From JAOZPE01 sp964601275 (GTDB lineage Bacteria; Krumholzibacteriota; Krumholzibacteriia; JAJRXK01), in the NCBI GenBank assembly GCA_964601275.1, contig CAZRMV010000001.1:186001-250000 (forward strand): DNA of 64,000 bases, given 5' to 3'. The notes beneath the pieces are model-generated. The model did no database searches. It worked only from the letters and a program-made list of their open reading frames with translations, and had not been told where the DNA came from. The translations under genes were made by a program, and so were the position numbers. Of this stretch, positions 17,253-26,272 are shown piece by piece (position 1 is the first letter of the stretch; every line of letters starts with the position of its first letter).

Positions 17253-18923
17253 ATGACCCGCAATCTGCTGCTGGTGGCCGTGGTGCTCTTGATCCTGTCT
17301 GCGCTGGTGGCCTGGGGCCGCCGTTCTCATCCCGGCGCGGCCGGCGATGCCCTGGAACGGATGGTGGCTTCGGCCGACAGGGCAGTGGAGCCGGCCCACG
17401 CGGCGGTCGGTGTGCGTCCGCCCGCGGTCGCGGGGTCCTTCTATCCGGAACAGGCCCGTGCGCTGAAGGAAGCCGTCGAAGCCTGCCTGCGCGATGCCCG
17501 GCCTCCCCGAAGGCAAGCCCCCCTGGCCCTGGTGGCTCCCCACGCAGGCTACGTGTACTCCGGCCAGATCGCCGCGGACGCCTGGAACCAGGCGCGCAAC
17601 GCCCGGCCGGAGGTCATTGTCATCCTGGGCACCAACCATACCCAACCGGCCTTCGAAGGGGTTTCCCTTTTCGACGGAACAGCCTACCGGACCCCTCTGG
17701 GCGAAGCCCCACTCGACCGCGAGCTCATCACCCGGTTGCGGTCAGCCGACCCGGTCTTCACCTTCCAGCCGAAGGTGCACGAACGCGAGCACTCGGTCGA
17801 AGTGCAGGTTCCCTTCGCCCAGACCCTCTTTCCCGGGGTTCCCCTGGTGTGCGCGATCGTCGGAACCCCCGACCCAAGGCTGTGCGAACGTGCCGGTCAT
17901 ACGCTGGCGGAGCTCTTGAAGGGGCGCCGCGCGTTGATCGTGGCCAGCAGCGACCTCTCGCACTACCCCGACCTGGAAACGACGGTCGCGGCCGATCGAT
18001 TCACCCTGCAGCGGCTGGTGGGCTTGGATCCCATCGGTTTCCTCGACGCCTTGCGCCGGCGCGAGCGCGAGGAGGAAGGTGGCCTGGTCACCTGCGCCTG
18101 CGGCAAGGCGCCGATCATGACCCTGATGATCGCAGCGCGCGATCTGGGGGCGAGGGACGCGCGAGTGGTCAGCTACGCCAACAGCGGCGAGACTTCGGTC
18201 GGAGATCCCGGCCGCTGCGTGGGCTACGGCGCGGTCGGCGTGTGGCCCGGACGCGAACGGACCGACACCACGGTCCTGCGCGGGCTCGGAGAGGTCGCGT
18301 CGGGTCCACCGTCGTGGGACGACGCGGCGCCGCGGTGGAAGGAGATTCCGTCGGGGAAGAACCCCGGCGGTCCCTCCGAAGCACCCTTGGCTCCAGCGGC
18401 CCGGCGATGGCTGCTGCGCCTGGCCCGCCGCACCCTCGTACAGTACCTGCAAACCCACACCGCGCCGCTGGCCCGTGACCTGCCGCCGCAACTCCTGCGT
18501 CGGCAGGGCGCCTTCGTCACGCTGACCACCTCGGGAAACCGGCTGCGCGGATGCATCGGACACATCCCCGCGGACATGCCCTTGGCCGTGGTGGTGGGCC
18601 GGATGGCGATCCAGGCGGCGACCGGTGATCCCCGTTTCCCTCCGGTGCGGGCCGACGAGCTCAGTGGCATCGAGATCGAGATCTCCGTGCTCACTCCTCC
18701 CCGGGACATCGATGGTCCGGAGAGCATCGTTCTGGGCCGCGACGGGATCATCCTGCGCAAGGGAGGGTTCGCCGCGGTCTACCTTCCCCAGGTCGCGCCC
18801 GAACAGGGCTGGGATCTCGAGCAGACCCTCTCGCATCTCTCGCGGAAATCCGGTCTGCCCGCCGACGCCTGGAAGAACGGCGCGCGCTTTGAAACCTTCC
18901 AGGCCGAGGTGTTCTCCGAGTGA
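17253..18923 (+). CDS. Membrane-anchored Memo-AMMECR1 fusion protein
   Basis: The protein has 556 residues. Residues 4-21 are a hydrophobic anchor or uncleaved signal. Residues ~50-335 are a Memo domain with its conserved metal-site segments: VAPHAGYVYSG, LGTNHTQPAFEGV, HEREHSVEVQVPF, SSDLSHY and CACGKAPI. After a Pro-rich linker, residues ~385-556 are an AMMECR1 domain with LRGCIGHIPADMPLA and FPPVRADELSGIEIEISVLTPP. Memo is related to class III extradiol dioxygenases; AMMECR1 function is unknown. Two normally separate components of the system are therefore joined and apparently placed on the periplasmic side. GAGGGTGG precedes the ATG. The next gene overlaps by 4 bp. Confidence 0.88.
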   Translation: MTRNLLLVAVVLLILSALVAWGRRSHPGAAGDALERMVASADRAVEPAHAAVGVRPPAVAGSFYPEQARALKEAVEACLRDARPPRRQAPLALVAPHAGYVYSGQIAADAWNQARNARPEVIVILGTNHTQPAFEGVSLFDGTAYRTPLGEAPLDRELITRLRSADPVFTFQPKVHEREHSVEVQVPFAQTLFPGVPLVCAIVGTPDPRLCERAGHTLAELLKGRRALIVASSDLSHYPDLETTVAADRFTLQRLVGLDPIGFLDALRRREREEEGGLVTCACGKAPIMTLMIAARDLGARDARVVSYANSGETSVGDPGRCVGYGAVGVWPGRERTDTTVLRGLGEVASGPPSWDDAAPRWKEIPSGKNPGGPSEAPLAPAARRWLLRLARRTLVQYLQTHTAPLARDLPPQLLRRQGAFVTLTTSGNRLRGCIGHIPADMPLAVVVGRMAIQAATGDPRFPPVRADELSGIEIEISVLTPPRDIDGPESIVLGRDGIILRKGGFAAVYLPQVAPEQGWDLEQTLSHLSRKSGLPADAWKNGARFETFQAEVFSE

Positions 18924-21109
18924 GACTTCGGCTCGTCCTCGTGGGCGCGGTGGCCCTGCTGGCGCAGGTCACCTTGCTGCGCGAGTTGAGCGTGGCCTTC
19001 TACGGTCGTGAACTCATCGTGGTGCTCGGACTGGGAGTGTGGCTCGTGGGCGGTGGAACGGGCGCGGCCTGGCCGTACAAGGCGATGTCATCCCACGGCA
19101 CGAACAGCCGGGAAGCTCCGTCTCGCCTGGACACCCTCTTTCTCACCGCGGCGTTCGTGTTGCCCGCCTCACTCGTACTGTGCCGTGGGCTCCACCGGCT
19201 TCTGGGGGGAGTCCCCGGGGCCTACCTGCAACTTCCCCGTCAGTTGGGGGGGCTGGTCCTGGTATTGTTGCCGATGGGGTGGGTGGCCGGACGCCTCTTC
19301 CGGGTGGCCGCCGATGCCCACATCCGCCGGGGAGGTACGGCGGCCCACGCCTATGCCTGGGAGAGCGTGGGCAGCCTGGCCGGGGGAGGGGTGGCCACGT
19401 GGTTGCTTGTCCTGGGGTGGTCCAACCTCCAGGCCACGCTCTTGACCGCTGTTCTGGCCACGGCAACCGCTCTTCTGTCCACGACGACCGCCCGGGGGCC
19501 GAAGGTGTTCCGGGGTGGGGCAGCACCGTCCGCGGTGATGCTGGCGGTCCTGCTGGCGGCCGGCGCGTTCTCATCCCGTCTCGACCAGTGGCTGACCCGC
19601 CTGGACCATCCCGCGCTCCTCGCCACGCGGGACACCCCCTACGGGCGACTCACCCTCGACCGCCGGGGTGGACAGCTTGCGGTCTTCATGGACAACGCCC
19701 TGAGTTGGGAGAGCCAGGGAACCGCCACCGAGGAATTCGCCCTGCTCGCCGGTCTGCAGGTCGATGCGCCGCGCGACTTCCTGGTGCTCGGCGGAGGCGC
19801 GGAGGGCCTGGTGGAGCAACTGCTCAAGTTCCGGCCCCGCCGCGTCGATCTCGTCGAGCTGGACGCGCGAGCCTTGCAACTTTTGCGGAAGGTGCTTCCC
19901 GCTGAAGCGACCCTCGCCCTGGACGATCCGAGGGTGCGGGTGATCTTCGGCGATCCACGCCGGGAGATGGAAAGGCTCGGTCGCTACGATCTCATTCTCG
20001 TGGGAATGCCCCAGCCGGAAAGTGGACCGGCGAACCGCTTCTACACCAAGGAATTCCACCGGGAATGCCGCCGTCATCTCCGGGAGCGGGGGGTCTTGGC
20101 CCTGCGCCTGGCCGCGGCCGAGAATCTCTGGACCCCCTTGCTGACCTGGCGCAACGCCAGCGTGGTGAAGGCGCTGAAGGAGGTCTTCCCCGAGGTGACG
20201 GTGCTGCCCGGAACGGTCAGCGTGGTGCTCGCGGGCGCCATGCCCCTCCCCGGACCGGATCTCCTCGCCCGCCGCTTCCGCCGCGAAGGAATCACCGCGC
20301 GTCTCGTCGGGTCGCCCTACCTCCATTACCTCTACGAGAACGACCGCCGCCAAGCGATTGAAGGGCTTCTCGCCGAAAGTCCCGCTCCGGTCAATACCGA
20401 CCGCCGCCCGATCGGCTACCTCTCTTCATTGATGCTGTGGCTGGCGCGGTTCGATCCTTCGATGGCCTTGCACCCGGTGCAGGGGGGGCGCGCGCAAGCC
20501 CTCCTGGTGGCGCTTGTGGGGGTGCTGATCGCCGCACCCCTTCTTCTGCTCGCCCGTTCCCCCCGCGCGCAGTTCCGGCGAATCGCGTTGGCCGCGACCG
20601 CCGGACTCCTGGCGATGGTGATGGAAGGACTGGTGATCCTGGCCTACCAGAGCGCGCGGGGAGTGCTCTTCCAGGACCTCGGTCTGCTGCTGGGTCTGTT
20701 CATGCTGGGACTGGCCGCCGGGGCGATGATGGGCGATGCCCGCGACGCCGGGTCGGACTTCGCAATCCGGGGGCGGCGGTTGCTGATGGGGGCTTCGGCC
20801 GTGGCTGCGATCACCGCGCTGTTGCTGCAGTTCAACCTGGCGGGTAGCCTGGTGCTGAGCGGCTTGCTCTTGATGGCGGCCGGATTCTCCACCGGGGCGC
20901 TTTTCGCCGTGGCCAGCGGCGCGGACCGCAGCGATATGGTATCGAGAGTGGGCTCGCTCTACGGCGCGGACCTGGCCGGGGGATGCGTCGGGGCGCTGGC
21001 GACCAGCCTGGTCCTGGCGCCCCTGCTGGGACTCCCGTTCACCGCCCTCCTGTTCGCCCTGCTCGGGCTGGGGCTGGCCATCTCGATGCGGTCGGGGCGA
21101 CCCTCGTGA
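18920..21109 (+). CDS. Polytopic membrane protein with spermidine-synthase-like domain
   Basis: The 729-residue protein starts at a GTG overlapping the previous stop. It has N-terminal membrane helices (about five to residue ~215), a Rossmann-type spermidine-synthase-like domain (~225-400: LVLGGGAEGLVEQLLKF, VDLVELDARALQLL) and about six more helices to the end. This is the 'fused MFS/spermidine synthase' architecture. In true SpeE the catalytic Asp sits in a D-S-T-D-P motif; here the segment is LVGMPQPESGPANRFYT, so that Asp is absent and aminopropyl transfer is doubtful. Gene overlap suggests co-translation with the Memo-AMMECR1 protein and a shared membrane process. Confidence 0.8.
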   Translation: MRLRLVLVGAVALLAQVTLLRELSVAFYGRELIVVLGLGVWLVGGGTGAAWPYKAMSSHGTNSREAPSRLDTLFLTAAFVLPASLVLCRGLHRLLGGVPGAYLQLPRQLGGLVLVLLPMGWVAGRLFRVAADAHIRRGGTAAHAYAWESVGSLAGGGVATWLLVLGWSNLQATLLTAVLATATALLSTTTARGPKVFRGGAAPSAVMLAVLLAAGAFSSRLDQWLTRLDHPALLATRDTPYGRLTLDRRGGQLAVFMDNALSWESQGTATEEFALLAGLQVDAPRDFLVLGGGAEGLVEQLLKFRPRRVDLVELDARALQLLRKVLPAEATLALDDPRVRVIFGDPRREMERLGRYDLILVGMPQPESGPANRFYTKEFHRECRRHLRERGVLALRLAAAENLWTPLLTWRNASVVKALKEVFPEVTVLPGTVSVVLAGAMPLPGPDLLARRFRREGITARLVGSPYLHYLYENDRRQAIEGLLAESPAPVNTDRRPIGYLSSLMLWLARFDPSMALHPVQGGRAQALLVALVGVLIAAPLLLLARSPRAQFRRIALAATAGLLAMVMEGLVILAYQSARGVLFQDLGLLLGLFMLGLAAGAMMGDARDAGSDFAIRGRRLLMGASAVAAITALLLQFNLAGSLVLSGLLLMAAGFSTGALFAVASGADRSDMVSRVGSLYGADLAGGCVGALATSLVLAPLLGLPFTALLFALLGLGLAISMRSGRPS

Positions 21110-21161
21110 ACGCCGGGCGAAGGTGGTGGCGGTGGGGGATCGTGTGGGTGCAGGAACGTCT

Positions 21162-21175
21162 CCGGCACGTGCCGG
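21162..21175. repeat. Perfect 14-bp palindrome between convergent genes
   Basis: CCGGCACGTGCCGG lies in the 84-bp gap between convergent stop codons. With no loop it is a better protein-binding site than a terminator, though it could be chance in GC-rich DNA. Confidence 0.35.
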
Positions 21176-21193
21176 TGGAGATCGAGCGGCGGT

Positions 21194-24100
21194 TCAATCC
21201 GGGGGCGCGTGTCCCTCCCCCCACATCTTCTCGCCGGCCTCGACCCCGAACGGCAAGACGTTCTCCGTCGGCGGGAGCGGGCAGGTCGCATACGGGGTGA
21301 ACACGCAGGGTGGATCATAGGCCCGGTTGAAATCGACGACGACCGTTCCGTCCTCACGCGGGGGGGCGATCTCCAGGAAGCGGCCGCCTCCATAGGTCTC
21401 TTCGCCGTTGGTAGCGTCCCCGAAGATCAGGGAGAGCCCCTGGGCGGGATCGCCGGTGGGAAGCAGACGCACCGTGGTTCCCTCGTGTTCGAAGACGATC
21501 GCCCCGTGCACCGCTTCCTTCTCCACCTGGCCGAGCACGTTGGGAATCTCCAGCATACGCGGTGGGTCGAAGGGTTCCCACCTGGCGATGATGCGCCAGG
21601 TGGGATCCGGCGGGAATCGCTCGATGTCGTGGAAGGCCGCCCGGACCGGGCTGTCGTTGTCCTTGGTCCGCACGAAGAACTTCGGTCCGCGCTCGATCAG
21701 GTAGAAGCTGAAGCTTCCCCGGCGCAGGATGGTGGGATTCCCCGAGCTGTCCGGCAGCATCTCCACCGCGTTCTCCAGGGGCTTGCCGTCCAGGAGAAGA
21801 CCGGCTCCTGCGGCGGGGGTGAAGAGGAAGCCGTCGTCGCTCCAGCGCAGAACCCCGAGCCGTGCGGGCAGCTTCTCCTCGAGACGGAGATCGCTTCCTT
21901 CGGCCGAGCCCATGGTGTTGCTTCCCTCGTGCAGGGGAAACAATCCCACCAGGGTCAACCAGCCGTCCGGGCGCTTGAGGCGCTCGATGCGCCGGCGGTG
22001 CCACGCATTGAGTTCCCCGCGCCAGGCCGTCTCCTCGGTTGCGGCCCGCAAGGCCTCGTCGCCGCCCGCCGACTCTCCCCGGGCATTCTCCGGCGGCAGG
22101 ATCACCGCCGGCACCGCCTTCTCCTTCACCAGCTCGTTCAAGGCCCGCAGTTGGGTCGCGTACACCGCGTCCAGTTTGGACAGTTCCTTCTCGATGCGCT
22201 CCATCAGGTCGCGGCGGACACCCCGCATCTGCTCGGTGGGCTGGAAATCGCCGGTTGCGGCCGCCCCGGCCAGGGCGGCCAGCTTGTTGTTGAGCCGGAT
22301 GGGGAAGTTGAGCGGGTCCTGCGGGCTCTTGTTGCGGGTCTGGTACAGGGCCTTCTCGATGGAGGTGAGGGTGTCGCTCAAAGCCTTCGCCGCGTCGATG
22401 ATCTCCGGGTCGCCCTCCTGCTTCTTGAGCCGCGTCCGCAGGTCGTCGGCCTGCCGCCGTACTTCCCGCAAGCGCAGGATGGCCCGGTGGGTGCGGCTGA
22501 GGTCGTCACGTACTCCCAGCAGGAAGTCGAACTGCTCCTTCAACTGGGCGAGGGTCGAGCTGCTGCGCGGGTCGCCCCGGAGTTCGAATTCCACTTCCAT
22601 CGAATCGTCACCGGCCACCAGCCGCGCCCGGTACCGGCCCGGCAGCGCCCGGGGACCGCGGGTCATGCCACCCCACAGGATCATGCCCTCGACGGTCACC
22701 GCGTCCGGGTATCGCAGGTCCCAGCGCAATTGGGAAAGCGGCGGCTTCAGGGGCAGCCGGTCCTTCTTCTCCTTCGCCCGGGGGGTGAAGGTGCGGATGA
22801 TCGTTCCGTCCTCTTCCAGGATGCGCAGGGCGTAGGCCGTCGAATCGGGTGTGTCGGGAAGGCGGTAGCGCAGGAGAACGCCTTCGGGAAGATCCTCGCC
22901 ATGCCAACTGGAGATCGGCCAGCGGCCCCGCGAGCTGAGGCGGTCACCGGGCCGGGGGGTGAACAGCCAGGTGTCCGCCTTGGCCACTTCCTCGCTCCAC
23001 TGCCGCAGGGGGGAGAGGTCGTCCAGCACCCAGAACGAGCGCCCCTGGGTGGCCACCACCAGGTCGTCGTTCTTCACCGCCAGGTCGGTGATGGGAACCA
23101 CCGGCAGGTTGAGTTGCAGCGTCTGCCACGAACTCCCGTCGTCGAAGCTGAGGTATAGGCCGTTCTCGGTCCCGCAGTAGAGCAGCCCCTCCCGCTTGGG
23201 GTCGGCGCGGACCACGCGGGTGAAGTGGAAGGAATCGATTCCCTTGTCGATGCGCTTCCAGCTTCGGCCCCAATCCTTGCTGCGCAGGAGGTAGGGGTGG
23301 AAGTCGTCGCTCTTGTAGCGGGTGGCGGCGAGGTACACTCCCCCCTCGTGGAAGGGGTCGGCCTCGATGCAATTGATCTGGGCCCACTCGCCCAGCAGTT
23401 TGCGCGGCGGGGTCACATCCTCCCAGTGCCGGCCGCCGTCGCGGGTGAGGTGGACCCGTCCGTCGTCGCTTCCGCACCAGATCGTGCCGGGGAGGAAGGC
23501 GTCCTCGGCCATGGAGAAGATCGTCGCGTAGTACTCGACCCCGGTGTTGTCCTTGGTGATGGGTCCGCCCGAGGGCTCGAGGGTCTTGGGGTCGGCGCGG
23601 GTCAGATCGCCGGAGATCGGCTGCCAGCTCTGTCCTTCGTCACGGCTGGCGAAAAGGATGTTGCCGGCGGCGTAGAGCAATCCCGGCTCGTGACGGCTGA
23701 AGAGGATGGGAAAGTTCCACTGGAAGCGCGGGTTCATGTCCTTTGCGCCGTGGCCCAGCGGATCGTCCGGCCATACGTTCACCACCCGGGTCTGCCCGGT
23801 CCGGTGGTCGTAGCGAGTGAGCAGTCCCCCGTAGCTTCCCCCGTAGACGATCTCGTTGTCGCGGGGATCGGGTGCGAGCCATCCGCTCTCGCCCCCGGCG
23901 GTGGGCTCCCAGTCGAAGATGGTGATGGCCCCGGTGCCGGTGCGATGGAGGATGCGGACGGTCGAGTTGTCCTGCTGGGCGCCGTAGATCCGGTAGGGGA
24001 AATGGTCGTCGGTGGTGACACGGTAGAACTGCGCGGTGGGTTGGTTGTAGTAGGTGGTCCAGTTCTTCCCGGCATCGTAACTGACCTGGGCGCCGCCGTC

Positions 24101-25213
24101 GTCGGCCACGATCATCCGCCGGGGATCTTCCGGGGCGATCCACAGGTCGTGATGGTCGCCGTGGGGGGTGCGGATGCGCTGGAAGCTCTTGCCCCCATCC
24201 TTCGAGCGCCACAGGCCCACGTTCACCACGTAGACCTTGTCCTCGTCCCCGGTATCGGCGTAGATCCTCGTGTAGTACCAGGCCCGCTGGCGCAGCTTGC
24301 GTTCACTGTTGATTCTCTTCCAGGTCTTGCCTCCATTCTCGCTGCGGAAGATACCCCCGTCCTCGGCCTCGATGATCGCCCACACCCGGTCGGGGTTCAG
24401 GGGGGAGACCGCGATGCCGCTGATGCCGAGGGTCCCGGTGGGGAGACCGTCGTTGCGGGTGATCTCCTCCCAGGTATCTCCCCCATCGCGCGACTTCCAG
24501 AGACTGCTGCCCTCCCCGCCGCTTTCCAGGCTCCAGGGAGTGCGCCGCACCCGCCAGAAACTGGCGTAGAGGATACGGGGATTGGTGGGATCCATCACCA
24601 AGTCCACCGCGCCCACCTCGTCGTTGACGAAGAGGACACGCTCCCAGTTCTTTCCGCCATCGCGGCTGCGATAGATTCCCCTCTCTTCGTTGGGTCCGTA
24701 GAGATGCCCCAGGACCGCCGCGTAGACCAGGTCCGGATCGTGGGGGTGCACCCGGACCCGGGGAATGTGCCGCGAGTCGTCCAGTCCCACGTGGGTCCAG
24801 TTGCGTCCCGCGTCGGTCGACTTCCACATGCCGCTTCCGTGGGAGACGTTGCCCCGGACGGTGACTTCGCCGCCGCCGGCGTACACCACGTTGGGGTCGT
24901 CCGCGCAGACCGCGACCGCCCCGATCGATCCCCCGAAGAAGCCGTCGGAGACGGGTTTCCACGATTGCCCGCCATCCGTCGATTTCCACACCCCGCCTCC
25001 CGTTGCGCCGAAATACCAGGTCAAGGGGTCGTCCGGCACTCCACAGACCGCCGCGCTGCGACCGCCCCGGTACGGGCCGATACTGCGGAATTCCAGGCCC
25101 TTCAGGGAATCTTCGTCGAAGGTCGAGGCGGCCCCGGCATTGTGGATCGAGGCGGTGGTGACGCTCCAGAGGGCGGTGAAGAGGATCAGCGAAGAAACGC
25201 GGCGGAGACTCAT
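21194..25213 (-). CDS. Sortilin/VPS10-type propeller protein fused to a DUF1684 domain
   Basis: The 1339-residue secreted protein has a signal peptide at residues 1-~28. Residues ~30-720 contain many BNR/VPS10 repeats (GVWKSTDGGQSW, IYRSRDGGKNWERV, LWKSRDGGDTWEE, HLTRDGGRHW, LLRSKDWGRSW), forming one or two beta-propellers like the large 'glycosyl hydrolase, BNR' proteins of Acidobacteria and Bacteroidota. Residues ~730-1055 include a beta domain and a long coiled-coil-like helical stretch. Residues ~1064-1339 match DUF1684: GWLTLVGLFPLHEGSN, FGDATNGEETYGGGRFL, VVVDFNRAYDPPCVFTPY and ATCPLPPTENVLPFGVEAGEK. DUF1684 is normally a separate protein. AGGAG precedes the ATG at 25213 by 6 nt. Confidence 0.85.
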   Translation of the reverse strand: MSLRRVSSLILFTALWSVTTASIHNAGAASTFDEDSLKGLEFRSIGPYRGGRSAAVCGVPDDPLTWYFGATGGGVWKSTDGGQSWKPVSDGFFGGSIGAVAVCADDPNVVYAGGGEVTVRGNVSHGSGMWKSTDAGRNWTHVGLDDSRHIPRVRVHPHDPDLVYAAVLGHLYGPNEERGIYRSRDGGKNWERVLFVNDEVGAVDLVMDPTNPRILYASFWRVRRTPWSLESGGEGSSLWKSRDGGDTWEEITRNDGLPTGTLGISGIAVSPLNPDRVWAIIEAEDGGIFRSENGGKTWKRINSERKLRQRAWYYTRIYADTGDEDKVYVVNVGLWRSKDGGKSFQRIRTPHGDHHDLWIAPEDPRRMIVADDGGAQVSYDAGKNWTTYYNQPTAQFYRVTTDDHFPYRIYGAQQDNSTVRILHRTGTGAITIFDWEPTAGGESGWLAPDPRDNEIVYGGSYGGLLTRYDHRTGQTRVVNVWPDDPLGHGAKDMNPRFQWNFPILFSRHEPGLLYAAGNILFASRDEGQSWQPISGDLTRADPKTLEPSGGPITKDNTGVEYYATIFSMAEDAFLPGTIWCGSDDGRVHLTRDGGRHWEDVTPPRKLLGEWAQINCIEADPFHEGGVYLAATRYKSDDFHPYLLRSKDWGRSWKRIDKGIDSFHFTRVVRADPKREGLLYCGTENGLYLSFDDGSSWQTLQLNLPVVPITDLAVKNDDLVVATQGRSFWVLDDLSPLRQWSEEVAKADTWLFTPRPGDRLSSRGRWPISSWHGEDLPEGVLLRYRLPDTPDSTAYALRILEEDGTIIRTFTPRAKEKKDRLPLKPPLSQLRWDLRYPDAVTVEGMILWGGMTRGPRALPGRYRARLVAGDDSMEVEFELRGDPRSSSTLAQLKEQFDFLLGVRDDLSRTHRAILRLREVRRQADDLRTRLKKQEGDPEIIDAAKALSDTLTSIEKALYQTRNKSPQDPLNFPIRLNNKLAALAGAAATGDFQPTEQMRGVRRDLMERIEKELSKLDAVYATQLRALNELVKEKAVPAVILPPENARGESAGGDEALRAATEETAWRGELNAWHRRRIERLKRPDGWLTLVGLFPLHEGSNTMGSAEGSDLRLEEKLPARLGVLRWSDDGFLFTPAAGAGLLLDGKPLENAVEMLPDSSGNPTILRRGSFSFYLIERGPKFFVRTKDNDSPVRAAFHDIERFPPDPTWRIIARWEPFDPPRMLEIPNVLGQVEKEAVHGAIVFEHEGTTVRLLPTGDPAQGLSLIFGDATNGEETYGGGRFLEIAPPREDGTVVVDFNRAYDPPCVFTPYATCPLPPTENVLPFGVEAGEKMWGEGHAPPD

Positions 25214-25245
25214 CGGCGACTCCTGGTCGAAGCAAGGAGAACGAT

Positions 25246-25285
25246 GCCGCAACCACTGCATGAAGCGAAGAACGACGGTTGCGGC
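25246..25285 (-). promoter_or_regulatory. Stem-loop in the 5' leader of the propeller gene
   Basis: A perfect 9-bp inverted repeat (GCCGCAACC ... GGTTGCGGC, 22-nt loop) lies inside the expected leader, 33 nt upstream of the start codon and just upstream of the ribosome site. It could affect translation or mRNA stability. No known riboswitch class is recognised. Confidence 0.35.
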
Positions 25286-25338
25286 GGCAGGCCAATCCGG
25301 CGGGAGCTCCCGGTTGGAGTCTTCCCGGCACAGTCGGC

Positions 25339-25367
25339 AGTGTAACCTGTGGGGTGGGCCGCGTCGA
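25339..25367 (-). promoter_or_regulatory. Candidate promoter for the propeller-DUF1684 gene
   Basis: Minus strand TCGACG (25367-25362), a 17-nt spacer and TACACT (25344-25339), giving a leader of about 120 nt. Confidence 0.45.
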
Positions 25368-25497
25368 GAACCGGTCGGATGCGGTGGGGCCCAAGGTTCC
25401 ATTCGCACCGGGGGAGAGATTCTCCCGGGAACCCCGGTGGCGTGCTGGAGTTGAAAACAGTAGCCACGATCGCTCCCCATTTCCGGGAGGTCGGCCG

Positions 25498-26184
25498 GTG
25501 GAGACCGCGGATTCTACGGTCCGTCCGTGTGCGGTGGGCACCCCGCTGGACGCCTGGCGGCGCCATCGGGTGGATTACCGGCTTCCCGCGGTGGCGGCAC
25601 TCGTGATGGCGCTGGTCCTGTTCTCCCTCATGCCGCGCCTGTGGAATGTCTTCGGACGATCGCCCCTGGATGTCTCCCCTATCGGCGCGGTCTTCTCTCC
25701 CCTTCGTTTCGCCGAGGATGAAGGTCTGCGGATCCTCGATGTGAGGGTCCTTTCCCCGTCGGCCTCCTTGGATCATGGCGCCGCCGGCCAGGCCTTCGAT
25801 TCCGGAATGGCCTTGTCGCGGGAAGGAAAGAGACCGGCCCCGGAGAGCGGCCGACCGGAATCCGGACGGAACGGACTCGTCTGGAATCCCGCCCGGAATC
25901 ACCAGATCGCAAGGGAGCTTCTGGCACCGGTCCCGGAATCGGCTCCCGGGGTCACAGAACTCGCTCGGCCCCGACTCCTGCAGTTTCTCTCGATGGACGC
26001 CGTGGCATCCGTCTCCCTCGCCGACACCAGCCAGGTGACCCTCGGCCACCTCGGCTTCGTCGGTTTGCAGCGACAGATCTTCCTCGAGAATGCCCCGCGA
26101 TGGGCCTATGAAGCTGCCGCCGAACGATATCGCCGGGCCCTCGAGCAGATTGCGAAGGACAATCCACTGTGGGGCCCCCGATAG
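25498..26184 (+). CDS. Membrane-anchored protein of unknown function
   Basis: The 228-residue product starts at GTG 25498, 6 nt after GGGAGG. One hydrophobic helix (about residues 27-43, AVAALVMALVLFSLM) follows a short basic segment (WRRHRVDYRLP), so the rest should be periplasmic. The layout (basic N-terminus, single helix, Pro-containing linker) recalls energy-transducer or TonB-like N-termini, but there is no TonB C-terminal domain. The extracytoplasmic part has no recognised motif. The end (RWAYEAAAERYRRALEQIAKDNPLWGPR) is a probable amphipathic helix. It is divergent from the propeller gene and about 90 bp upstream of a lipoprotein gene. Confidence 0.5.
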   Translation: METADSTVRPCAVGTPLDAWRRHRVDYRLPAVAALVMALVLFSLMPRLWNVFGRSPLDVSPIGAVFSPLRFAEDEGLRILDVRVLSPSASLDHGAAGQAFDSGMALSREGKRPAPESGRPESGRNGLVWNPARNHQIARELLAPVPESAPGVTELARPRLLQFLSMDAVASVSLADTSQVTLGHLGFVGLQRQIFLENAPRWAYEAAAERYRRALEQIAKDNPLWGPR

Positions 26185-26204
26185 CGGATCCCTCCATCAA
26201 ATGG

Positions 26205-26233
26205 GTGCCAAAGTAGAGGTTTCTTGCTACCCT
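26205..26233 (+). promoter_or_regulatory. Candidate promoter for the DUF4136 lipoprotein
   Basis: GTGCCA (26205-26210), a 17-nt spacer and TACCCT (26228-26233) preceded by TGC (extended -10). The start codon lies about 33 nt beyond the expected transcription start. Confidence 0.45.
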
Positions 26234-26272
26234 TTCGCCGCCGGCACACCATCCATCAGGAGGATGTACTCA

